From: Clostridia bacterium
GTDB taxonomy: Bacteria > Bacillota > Clostridia > Oscillospirales > Acutalibacteraceae
Assembly (NCBI GenBank): GCA_017435665.1
Contig: JAFSEP010000024.1
Span: 1-59,449, forward strand
Length of the DNA: 59,449 nt
Direction of reading: 5' to 3'
The position numbers were made by a program, and so were the translations under genes. Positions within the stretch are counted from its first letter, which is position 1. Every line of letters starts with the position of its first letter. Below are positions 1-6,490 of the stretch, piece by piece. The notes beneath the pieces are model-generated. The model was not told the DNA's origin. It saw only the letters and a list, made by a program, of their open reading frames with translations, and searched no databases.

Positions 1-52
1 CGTGTAAGTCGCAAACACGGCTTCGAGGGTTCGAATCCCTTGCTCTCCGCCA
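1..52 (+). tRNA. tRNA-Ser, 3' part (cut by window edge)
   Basis: Only the 3' portion is inside the window. A long variable arm (CGTGT at 1-5 pairing with ACACG at 15-19), a 5-bp T stem with loop TTCGAAT (30-36), the acceptor 3' strand GCTCTCC (42-48), discriminator G49 and an encoded CCA (50-52) are visible. The long variable arm points to a class II tRNA, and the arm and T-arm resemble tRNA-Ser more than Leu or Tyr. The anticodon lies before base 1, so the isoacceptor cannot be read. Confidence 0.85.
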
Positions 53-58
53 AAAATG

Positions 59-94
59 ATACCGATACCCGTGTGGTGTCGGTATTATTTTTTC
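59..94 (+). terminator. Rho-independent terminator after tRNA-Ser
   Basis: ATACCGATACC (59-69) pairs with GGTGTCGGTAT (75-85) and is followed by a T-rich tract. It ends the tRNA transcript just before the first tRNA-like repeat. Confidence 0.8.
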
Positions 95-103
95 GTTTAA
101 TCA

Positions 104-239
104 GAAGCACGGGATTCGAACAAGGCGGGCGCGAAGCGGAAGAAAACAGTCCGGTGTGACTGTTTTCGCCGACGGGGCAACGAGCAAAGCGAGGCGATAG
201 GTGCGGCAGCACCGGGACAAAATCCCTTGCTCTCCGCCA
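104..239. repeat. tRNA-Ser-end repeat, copy 1
   Basis: This ~135 bp unit is nearly identical to 903-1037. Its left end carries the reverse complement of the tRNA T-arm (GGGATTCGAAC at 111-121). Its right end repeats the last 19 nt of the tRNA including CCA (221-239, equal to 34-52). Between them are a strong hairpin (GAAAACAGTC / GACTGTTTTC) and a small one (GGTGC / GCACC). It contains no convincing gene. The structure suggests a mobile or recombinational element using the tRNA 3' end; the mechanism is inferred. Confidence 0.75.
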
Positions 240-240
240 A

Positions 241-276
241 AAAATCCGACAAGTTTCGACTTGTCGGATTTTTTTA
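241..276 (+). terminator. Terminator-like hairpin after repeat copy 1
   Basis: AATCCGACAAG pairs with CTTGTCGGATT and is followed by seven T. It sits directly after the second copy of the tRNA 3' end, just as the first terminator follows the tRNA. Confidence 0.75.
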
Positions 277-279
277 TCC

Positions 280-438
280 AAGCCGACAGGCTTGGTATAT
301 CATCAAGGGCGGCGATGCCGTCCTTGTATCTCATCACACCGAAGGTGTGTATTCTGTCGGCTTGATGATATGCAATGCTTTGCATTGATGATATACAACT
401 TTTTGCGAAGTTGATGATATACAAGGCTCCGCCTTGAT
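280..438. repeat. Hairpin array 1 (GATGATAT / ATATCATC linkers)
   Basis: Short stem-loops are separated by a constant linker. Going left to right the linker is GTATATCATC (295-304) and GTATCTCATC (326-335), then its reverse complement GATGATAT at 364-371, 387-394 and 413-420. Hairpins include AAGCC/GGCTT (280-293), ACACC-GAA-GGTGT (336-348), AATGC/GCATT (374-386), CAACTT/AAGTTG (396-413) and CAAGGC/GCCTTG (422-436). A 10-bp outer stem AAGCCGACAG (280-289) / CTGTCGGCTT (354-363) competes with the first local hairpin. The architecture matches the arrays at 58.3 and 59.2 kb although the linker sequence differs. It was not recognised as a known family. Confidence 0.7.
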
Positions 439-482
439 TGAGAGCATAACGGCACAATGAAGTTGTCCTTAGGGCAAATGAA

Positions 483-511
483 TTGATTTTTTAGATTTGT
501 TGTTATATAAT
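483..511 (+). promoter_or_regulatory. Promoter for the 72-residue membrane protein gene
   Basis: TTGATT (483-488), 17-nt spacer, TATAAT (506-511). It lies about 50 nt before the start codon at 565. Confidence 0.65.
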
Positions 512-564
512 GAAGTCGGACAATAATACGAAAGGCGAAATACATCAAAGAAAGAAGGTTTGAA

Positions 565-783
565 ATGAAGAAGAAAATGGATAAAATTCTGAAAGCAGCC
601 GGAATAATTGGCATTGTTCTTTTTGTGATTAGTTTAGTTGTAGCTTTTTTTGGATTCTTAATAGGCAGTGAAACCTTTTTCTATACCGGAATTTCTCTTT
701 TGTTTTTTGTGCTTCCCGTATATTTCGTTGTGTTTTTGCTGATTCTTTTAATAGCTGCGATTATAGAAGAAAAAACCAAGTAA
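565..783 (+). CDS. Small two-helix membrane protein, unknown
   Basis: A 72-residue protein, not recognised. A lysine-rich N-terminus precedes two hydrophobic segments (about residues 11-33 and 40-67) and a charged tail (EEKTK), so a two-helix hairpin in the membrane is expected. The start is supported by AGAAGG seven nt upstream of ATG, by a TTGATT-N17-TATAAT promoter, and by its own terminator at 852-889. It is the only gene in the small islet between repeat copies 1 and 2, so it may be cargo of that repeat system. Small membrane proteins in such contexts can be toxins or immunity proteins, but nothing in the sequence shows that here. Confidence 0.65.
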   Translation: MKKKMDKILKAAGIIGIVLFVISLVVAFFGFLIGSETFFYTGISLLFFVLPVYFVVFLLILLIAAIIEEKTK

Positions 784-851
784 TTATTAAATTGATGCTC
801 AATAATGCCCATTGATTTAGTTTGTTGCTAAATTAAGCTGTAAACACAAAA

Positions 852-889
852 AACGATAACGGTGCCTTCAGGTACCGTTATTATTTTTT
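852..889 (+). terminator. Terminator of the 72-residue ORF
   Basis: AATAACGGTgcc-ttca-GGTACCGTTATT-type stem followed by ATTTTTTA. It lies immediately before repeat copy 2. Confidence 0.75.
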
Positions 890-902
890 AGTTAGAATAA
901 AA

Positions 903-1037
903 AAGCAAGGGATTCGAACAAGGAGGGAGCGAAGCGGAAGAAAACAGTCCGGTGTGACTGTTTTCGCCGACGGGGCAACGAGCAAAGCGAGGCGATAGGT
1001 GCGGCAGCACCGGGACAAAATCCCTTGCTCTCCGCCA
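903..1037. repeat. tRNA-Ser-end repeat, copy 2
   Basis: It differs from copy 1 at only a few positions near the left end. The 11-bp ends AGCAAGGGATT (904-914) and AATCCCTTGCT (1019-1029) are perfect inverted repeats. The right end again reproduces the 19-nt tRNA 3' end with CCA (1019-1037). A hairpin resembling those after the tRNA (ATACCAC / GTGGTAT, 1045-1070) follows, without a full T tract. Confidence 0.75.
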
Positions 1038-1128
1038 TAATCAATACCACTGTTGATACAATGTTGTCGACGGTGGTATCGTTATTTTACAACCATTCCC
1101 CCTTGTTCCATAAGGGGTTATAAAACAA

Positions 1129-1176
1129 AGCGTTGCAGTTTAGGTAGATGTGCTACCTGCTGCAACGCTGTTTTTA
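1129..1176 (+). terminator. Orphan terminator-like hairpin
   Basis: AGCGTTGCAG (1129-1138) pairs with CTGCAACGCT (1160-1169), with a nested TAGGTAG/CTACCT stem, followed by GTTTTTAT. No gene precedes it; it may be debris of an earlier gene end. Otherwise the stretch 1038-1281 shows nothing recognisable. Confidence 0.6.
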
Positions 1177-1281
1177 TGTGGGTGGGTATTGAATTGTGGC
1201 TGATTATTGGTAGGTAATCGTTAAATTGTGGGGTATCGTTAAAAGGTGATATTATATGTAGTGATTCTATGTGAGAATTCA

Positions 1282-1310
1282 TTGAATTTAGTGGTTGTAT
1301 GTGGTATAAT
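1282..1310 (+). promoter_or_regulatory. Promoter of the zinc-ribbon membrane protein gene
   Basis: TTGAAT (1282-1287), 17-nt spacer, TATAAT (1305-1310). It lies inside the longest open frame, which shows that the true start codon is downstream, near 1339. Confidence 0.75.
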
Positions 1311-1338
1311 TAACAAAATGGCATATGGGGAGAGATAT

Positions 1339-2697
1339 ATGATGAAAAATTTCTTTGGTATTAAAGAATCAAAAAAAGAAAGTATATGTCCTGTTTGCGG
1401 TAGAAAACTCATTGATGATTTTTGTAATGCTTGCAATAAATACAGTTCATCTGAAACAGCTCATAAAAAGTTGAAAGAGAAATATCCTCATGTCAGATGT
1501 AAATGTAAGTCTAAAAAAATTGAGTTTAGCATAGAAGAACCAAAAGCTCCGATTCCAAAGAATTTTTTAGATAAAACAGCATTAGACATAATAGAAAAAT
1601 ACAATCAAAAATATCCCCAAGATACTCCTGCATATAGAGAAGTTGCTAAATGTAAAAAGTGCGGTAATAAATGGTATGTTGATGGTTATAGAGATGATAA
1701 TAAGATAATGGCTTCTATAAGAAATGGATTTCTTGTATTCATTGTCATAGTATTTTTGGCATTAGTTATTACTATAGGCTCTATTTCTGAAAACAAGCAG
1801 ACAGATTTTGAAACAAATGACATTACAACAACTTCACAAATTACTCAAAACGATATAGAAGAAACCACAAGCGAAATAACAACTACTGATAGCGTTTCTA
1901 CAACAGACGAACTAATTGATGATTATTATGGAGAAATTGGCAGTGATATAGAAATAGTCACAAAAGCGAATCACCCTAGATATTTAGATGATGTCGAAAT
2001 TGCAACCGGCATTTGGGAATATGAAATTGACGAAAACAAAGTAGTAGTTAATGGTTTGGACAATTCTGTCCACAATAGAAGTCATATTATTGAAATTGAT
2101 ATAACTGAAGACGATCAAGACCAAAAATATATCTCTTATATCGAAATATATTTTTCTCGTTTTGATGATATCGTATCTTTTGGCGATGCATTAAACATTG
2201 TTACAACATATCTTCCTAAAGAAACAATACAGCAATACTATATAGACGGTTTGTCGTATTCAGAATCAAGAGATTCCGGAAACAGAACATTATACTCTAA
2301 GTCTTATATACTCAAAGATGATAAATACAGTAATGAACCTAGATTAGAACCTTATTTGGAAATTATGATTTGGGTTGATAAAAACGGAAATGCAGAACAG
2401 GCCAGAATTGATTCATATATGTTGTCTGAATTTGATGATGAGACCATGGATGAATGGAAATACGACTTCTTTTCTACAAACAACGAAAAACCAATAATTA
2501 CAACAACCGAAAAAGTTACAACAACTGAAACAACGACCAAAGAGACTACTACTGTTAAAAGTGGAAGAATTGTATATGTAACACCTTATGGTGAAAAATA
2601 TCATTGTTCTGCAAGTTGTGCAGGTAGTAATGCAATGGAAAGGGATTATGATGACGTCGAAGGCGTTTATAATCCTTGTAAAAAATGTGCATATTAA
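1339..2697 (+). CDS. Membrane-anchored zinc-ribbon protein with C-terminal YHxxxC-type domain
   Basis: About 452 residues; no named family is claimed. The frame opens at 1246, but the promoter at 1282-1310 and the GGGGAGAG site at 1327-1334 place the start at ATG 1339 (or 1342). The cytoplasmic N-terminus has a CPVCG...CNAC zinc ribbon and a second CKCK...CKKCG pair. One transmembrane helix follows (FLVFIVIVFLALVITI), then a Thr/Glu-rich linker, an unassigned extracellular domain, a second Thr-rich linker, and a C-terminal motif YHCSASCAG...NPCKKC. Similar YHxxxC...CxxC tails are found at the ends of some clostridial nuclease and exported proteins. Codon use is far more AT-rich than in the neighbours, suggesting transfer. 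Confidence 0.75.
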   Translation: MMKNFFGIKESKKESICPVCGRKLIDDFCNACNKYSSSETAHKKLKEKYPHVRCKCKSKKIEFSIEEPKAPIPKNFLDKTALDIIEKYNQKYPQDTPAYREVAKCKKCGNKWYVDGYRDDNKIMASIRNGFLVFIVIVFLALVITIGSISENKQTDFETNDITTTSQITQNDIEETTSEITTTDSVSTTDELIDDYYGEIGSDIEIVTKANHPRYLDDVEIATGIWEYEIDENKVVVNGLDNSVHNRSHIIEIDITEDDQDQKYISYIEIYFSRFDDIVSFGDALNIVTTYLPKETIQQYYIDGLSYSESRDSGNRTLYSKSYILKDDKYSNEPRLEPYLEIMIWVDKNGNAEQARIDSYMLSEFDDETMDEWKYDFFSTNNEKPIITTTEKVTTTETTTKETTTVKSGRIVYVTPYGEKYHCSASCAGSNAMERDYDDVEGVYNPCKKCAY

Positions 2698-2703
2698 AAC
2701 TTA

Positions 2704-2740
2704 ACCGAGCAGAACGTAAAAACTCTGCTCGGCTTTATTT
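2704..2740 (+). terminator. Terminator of the zinc-ribbon membrane protein gene
   Basis: CCGAGCAGA pairs with TCTGCTCGG and is followed by CTTTATTT, seven nt after the stop codon. Confidence 0.8.
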
Positions 2741-2836
2741 ATTCAATCTCACACCCATTCCTAAACCTCCACACCACCCCCATATACCATAACATTCTGG
2801 GTGACTGTCTGCCACGAGGCTTTACATCAGCAAAAC

Positions 2837-2886
2837 AACGATAGCTGGTACAATTGTATCAGCTATCGTTTGTTTTTCTTTTTTTC
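2837..2886 (+). terminator. Orphan terminator before repeat copy 3
   Basis: AACGATAGCTG pairs with CAGCTATCGTT and is followed by a long T-rich tract. As with copies 1 and 2, a terminator stands directly left of the tRNA-like repeat. Bases 2741-2836 show nothing recognisable. Confidence 0.7.
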
Positions 2887-2889
2887 TGA

Positions 2890-2951
2890 AGCAAGGGATT
2901 CGAACAAGGAGGGATCGAAGCGGAAGAAAACAGTCCGGTGTGACTGTTTTC
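2890..2951. repeat. tRNA-Ser-end repeat, copy 3 (left half only)
   Basis: It matches the left ~60 nt of copy 2, beginning AGCAAGGGATTCGAAC and running through the first hairpin to GACTGTTTTC. It then stops abruptly; the right half with the tRNA end is missing. It marks the right boundary of the accessory patch. Confidence 0.75.
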
Positions 2952-3043
2952 TTTCAAACGCTGTCCTAAATAATTTTTCCGAACCCGACACCTGTTTCTG
3001 CACAAAATGAAAAATCAGATATTGTTTTTTGCACTTTGTGCTG

Positions 3044-3072
3044 TTGTTTTTTCCATAAAACTGTTGTAAGAT
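3044..3072 (+). promoter_or_regulatory. Likely promoter of the polytopic membrane protein gene
   Basis: TTGTTT (3044-3049), 17-nt spacer, TAAGAT (3067-3072), leaving a leader of about 65 nt. Confidence 0.45.
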
Positions 3073-3145
3073 AAACTCACAAAGAAAAAGTTTTACTTGT
3101 TCGGAATATGAATAGGGTAACAGGTATAACAAAAGGAGAAACAAA

Positions 3146-4171
3146 ATGGATACAATTATAAGCAGAAAGAAAACAGGAATTTTTACAGCAGCGTTATTTA
3201 TTCTGATTCAGGCAGTAAAAATAACAGTGCAGCACTTTACTATGGTTGACGGGCTTCTGGACGGAGATGCGCTGACAAAGGCACAGATGATTTCCCGCCT
3301 TGGAAGCATATGCATTAATGTTATCACCCTGATTCTGGTTGTCGGTGCCGGATACCTTCTCACCAAGGATAAGAAGAAAACCGTTATGTATGTCGGTTCA
3401 GTATATTTCGGTATGAATGTTACGGCTCTTTTCACAAAGCTGGTGACTGAAATCAGCCGGTCCTTATACAGCCTTACTGCTCGCCCTTACATAGTTTCAA
3501 CTGCAGTCGGCATTATCAATTACCTTCTCGTTGCAGTCAGCATTTTCACCGCATACTTTGCGTTTACCGCTATGGAGGGTATTAATAGCAAATTCCCTTC
3601 ACAAAGCGCAGATACCTCTGTTATGACCGTTTCAAGGGCAAGAAAAAGATATCTTGCAGCCTACGTTATCAGCTCGGTAATTGTTGCAGCATTTTCAACA
3701 ATCCCTGCTTTTATATTTTCTGTTCTTGATGCTGACGGTATGACAACAGCAGGAAGCACCTTTTCCGTAGTAAGCGGTCTGATGAGCTGGCTTAGTATGG
3801 TTATCACCTTTGTAATAATGTATTATACGGGCTACAAGCCGGCCAAAAGTCACGTTGAAGCAATGTGTTTCCGTTCGGCCATTGCTCTTCAAGAACCCGT
3901 TACAAGCATTTTCACAGGCACACTCAGCTTTATATTAACTGTAATATCCAACCACTATAATCTTGAGATTATGTCGGGAGACATGAGTAATGCTCATCTC
4001 TATTCTATGCTGACAAGTGTCGGTAACGGTGTGATTTTTACTATCGGCTTTGCATTGGAAATTGCTTTATGTATGTATGCATTAAAGCTGTTCTTTACAA
4101 AGAAAGCCGAAGCTCCGGTTTTATATGAAGCTGCCACCGATACAGAAGCCTCTGTTGCCGAGGAAGAATAA
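3146..4171 (+). CDS. Polytopic membrane protein, unknown
   Basis: 341 residues, not recognised. Roughly eight hydrophobic segments can be seen (near residues 12-32, 50-72, 81-100, 115-145, 170-192, 205-232, 252-275 and 290-318), with a short acidic C-terminal tail. No ATP-binding, transporter-signature or catalytic motif stands out. AAAGGAG lies eight nt before ATG. It is monocistronic and converges on the sugar symporter gene, sharing a bidirectional terminator. Confidence 0.75.
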   Translation: MDTIISRKKTGIFTAALFILIQAVKITVQHFTMVDGLLDGDALTKAQMISRLGSICINVITLILVVGAGYLLTKDKKKTVMYVGSVYFGMNVTALFTKLVTEISRSLYSLTARPYIVSTAVGIINYLLVAVSIFTAYFAFTAMEGINSKFPSQSADTSVMTVSRARKRYLAAYVISSVIVAAFSTIPAFIFSVLDADGMTTAGSTFSVVSGLMSWLSMVITFVIMYYTGYKPAKSHVEAMCFRSAIALQEPVTSIFTGTLSFILTVISNHYNLEIMSGDMSNAHLYSMLTSVGNGVIFTIGFALEIALCMYALKLFFTKKAEAPVLYEAATDTEASVAEEE

Positions 4172-4193
4172 AATACATAATTCATATGCAAAA

Positions 4194-4231
4194 GCCCCAA
4201 TCTGTGCATACAGATTGGGGTGAAACTTTTA
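4194..4231. terminator. Bidirectional terminator
   Basis: CCCCAATCTGT pairs with ACAGATTGGGG, with T-rich sequence on the plus side and CTTTTGC on the minus side. It separates two convergent genes. Confidence 0.7.
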
Positions 4232-4243
4232 TAGGAGCATTTC

Positions 4244-5674
4244 TTACTCATCAAATGCTTCTCTTTTTGCAAGAACTGCATTATGGATATCCTCTTTTGT
4301 CTTACCTGTCAGCTTATAGAAGAAGTAGGGAACACCTGCAAGGAACATCATAAGACCGTGGAATACGGTATAGAAGAACAGCATAAGTATCTTTGTTCTG
4401 GTGGACTGCACCGGATTGGGAACAAGGTCCGTGGGCTGGATATACTGTATTACAGACCCGTCACCGTAAAGGATTTTAGGTGCAAGGCTGTTGGCAATGG
4501 TACCGCTTATCATTGTGCCGATACCCACAACAAAGGGTAAAGTGGCATCAAGACGCTTGCCGGTTTTAAGCTCGATATCCTCAAGCACGTCAGCCTGGAA
4601 CATACTTGGAAGAAGGTTTGATGCACCGAACTGAAGTCCGATAAGGAAGAGACAGACGATAAATAATATCTGAAGTATGCTGTCCCCTCTTGTAAAATAG
4701 AGATATCCGATGCTGAAGGCAATAGTATTTGCGATAACCGAATAAATACCGCTTGCAATATAGAGCACCTTTGAATTGAACTTTTTGAGCAGGAAGTTAA
4801 TAATGAGCATACCCACTGCAGTACCGATACCTGTGGGAAATCCGAAAAGAAGGAACTTGTTTGTTGCACCCAGAAGGGCAGCAGCAAGGAAAACGCCCAT
4901 ATAGTTCGCAATCGCTCTGAAGCTCTTGAGGAACTCTGAAATTATGATTACCCACGCATACTTGTTTACTATAACGTCACGGAAGCCTATGGCAGGATTG
5001 GTTTTACTCGGCGAATAAACAACTCTTTCCTTTACTATGCGCATACCGAACAGCATTGTGATAACGCCCACAACCGAGCATAAAACTGCACTTGCAATAT
5101 ACTGTGCACCTTCGGTCTTTGCAAAAACAGCAACAACTATGATAATAACCTGAGGTGCAGAGTTACCCACCGCAGAAACAAAGCCTCTCAGGGACATAAC
5201 ATTGTCACGCTCTGCAAGGTTTGTGGACATAGCAACCGCAAGTGAATTGATTGTTCCGCCGAAGCAGTTGACAATGCTCCAGGAAAGTCCCATTGTGAGG
5301 ATATAAATCATCATAAGGTTGCCTGTAAGCCCTGACGGTGTCCAGAAATTCAAGGGGAGTAAAACTGCAACGGGAACCGCACTTAAAGCAATAAGCGGAA
5401 CAAACTTACCGCCCTTGCCTACCCTTCTGCCGTCAATAAACATTGTTATGGCAAGATTGAAAAATACGGGAACAATTGTCAGAAAGGCATTATAAAAGCT
5501 TGCCTGATGCCATGCTACCCTCAACACATTTACAAGGTATGCATTACGGAATGCACCTACCATACCCGTCATATTGGTGTAAAAGAATACTGCCACAAGA
5601 TACCAGATAAACTCGGGCATACCCACCTGCTTTTGATTTTCGTCAGCATGAAGCAATGAATTATTCTTCGTCAT
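4244..5674 (-). CDS. GPH-family sugar:cation symporter (MFS)
   Basis: 476 residues with about 12 hydrophobic helices, the size of MelB/GPH-type symporters. The family-like cytoplasmic loop motif is visible late in the protein (VLEDIELKTGKR, compared with the D-x-E-x-x-TGKR loop of GPH carriers), as is an ERDNVMSLR segment in the central loop. Such proteins move glycosides, pentosides or hexuronides with Na+ or H+ across the cytoplasmic membrane. The substrate cannot be read; lacZ two genes away makes a beta-galactoside plausible, but the genes are not in one operon. AAGGAGAAAACT precedes ATG. Confidence 0.75.
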   Translation of the reverse strand: MTKNNSLLHADENQKQVGMPEFIWYLVAVFFYTNMTGMVGAFRNAYLVNVLRVAWHQASFYNAFLTIVPVFFNLAITMFIDGRRVGKGGKFVPLIALSAVPVAVLLPLNFWTPSGLTGNLMMIYILTMGLSWSIVNCFGGTINSLAVAMSTNLAERDNVMSLRGFVSAVGNSAPQVIIIVVAVFAKTEGAQYIASAVLCSVVGVITMLFGMRIVKERVVYSPSKTNPAIGFRDVIVNKYAWVIIISEFLKSFRAIANYMGVFLAAALLGATNKFLLFGFPTGIGTAVGMLIINFLLKKFNSKVLYIASGIYSVIANTIAFSIGYLYFTRGDSILQILFIVCLFLIGLQFGASNLLPSMFQADVLEDIELKTGKRLDATLPFVVGIGTMISGTIANSLAPKILYGDGSVIQYIQPTDLVPNPVQSTRTKILMLFFYTVFHGLMMFLAGVPYFFYKLTGKTKEDIHNAVLAKREAFDE

Positions 5675-5796
5675 AGTTTTCTCCTTAACATTTCATATAT
5701 ATATTTATACTACACTATTTTCCGCTTATATTTATGAACAATGCGAAAACTCTGTAAAATGTTGTATAACTAACATTACGCCTTTGTTCTGCTAAG

Positions 5797-5838
5797 AAAA
5801 AAAAACGAAGCACCTGTTTCTGACAGGTGCTTCGAAAA
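5797..5838 (-). terminator. Terminator of the small secreted protein gene
   Basis: CGAAGCACCTGT pairs with ACAGGTGCTTCG, followed on the minus strand by a run of T. Confidence 0.85.
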
Positions 5839-5853
5839 TCTTTTGATATTCAG

Positions 5854-6222
5854 TTATGCGATTGCGGGTTCAATAACCTCGGGAGCATCCTCACCGTTTA
5901 CAAAACCGCCAACGAGATCCCATACTAAATCAAGAATAGCGTTCTTGATGGGGCTGAGGTCGATAATGCCGAGCTTATCAAATACGAAAGCAAGCTTAAC
6001 AGCGATCTTTGCGATCTTGAGGATTGTCTTAACCTGATACATATCAAGGTTCATAATCATTTCCATGATTTCTTCCTCAGTCATATCCTGGAAGGGATTT
6101 GATCCTTCGGGAGCAACTGTTGAAGAACCTTCGCCGCCTTCATTTGCCTCTTCTGCAAATGCGATTGTTGCAAATGAGAATGTCATAAGCACTGCGAGTA
6201 AAATAGCGATAATCTTTTTCAT
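5854..6222 (-). CDS. Small secreted acidic protein, unknown
   Basis: 122 residues, not recognised. A classical signal peptide (MKKIIAILLAVLMTFSFATIAFA, cleavage probably after AFA) is followed by an acidic Gly/Ser/Glu-rich stretch and a helical C-terminal half with alternating hydrophobic residues (about residues 55-105), possibly amphipathic. AGGAGG eight nt before ATG, a consensus promoter (6272-6300) and a strong terminator make this a highly expressible single-gene unit. It has no cysteines or enzyme motif. A bacteriocin-like or surface-associated role is possible but unproven. Confidence 0.75.
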   Translation of the reverse strand: MKKIIAILLAVLMTFSFATIAFAEEANEGGEGSSTVAPEGSNPFQDMTEEEIMEMIMNLDMYQVKTILKIAKIAVKLAFVFDKLGIIDLSPIKNAILDLVWDLVGGFVNGEDAPEVIEPAIA

Positions 6223-6271
6223 ACTTGTTTACCTCCTGAAATTTTATGATGTTTCATAACATCTTAGTCAC

Positions 6272-6300
6272 AGTATACTGCATTTCATTAAAAATGTCAA
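6272..6300 (-). promoter_or_regulatory. Consensus promoter of the small secreted protein gene
   Basis: On the minus strand, TTGACA (6300-6295), 17-nt spacer, TATACT (6277-6272). The leader between it and the start holds a small palindrome (GATGTTATGAAACATC). Confidence 0.85.
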
Positions 6301-6339
6301 TAATTTCTGCAACTCATTACATTTTTTATAAAGATTTTA

Positions 6340-6471
6340 TTAAAGTACCATCTTTTTTCCGCCTCTTGTATATTTCTTCATACAGTGCTTTGCGGAAATT
6401 CCGATTATTCCCAATGTAACCAATGCAAACAGGGTTGCAACAGGGTTGCTTTCATATGATGACTTTTTCAT
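6340..6471 (-). CDS. 43-residue single-helix membrane peptide downstream of lacZ
   Basis: A short frame reads MKKSSYESNPVATLFALVTL then GIIGISAKHC and a basic tail ending GGKKMVL. One hydrophobic helix (about residues 11-27) is flanked by lysine-rich ends. GGGAGGA lies eight nt before ATG, a strong ribosome binding site, and the gene starts only 19 nt after the lacZ stop, so co-transcription is likely. It is too short for ordinary gene calling. Function unknown. Confidence 0.6.
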   Translation of the reverse strand: MKKSSYESNPVATLFALVTLGIIGISAKHCMKKYTRGGKKMVL

Positions 6472-6490
6472 ATCATTTCCTCCCGACTAA

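Noticed and set aside
280-438. Possible CRISPR array
   Set aside because: The repeated 8-10 nt linkers are too short, the intervening segments are self-complementary hairpins rather than spacers, the linker changes orientation, and no cas gene is present. The same applies to 58289-58460 and 59159-59325.
101-614. Open frames on the minus strand over the tRNA repeats and hairpin array 1
   Set aside because: They run through repeats and terminators, have no ribosome binding site, and overlap the promoter and start of the supported gene at 565.
1246-1338. N-terminal extension of the zinc-ribbon membrane protein
   Set aside because: A TTGAAT-N17-TATAAT promoter lies inside this stretch and a good ribosome binding site serves the ATG at 1339.
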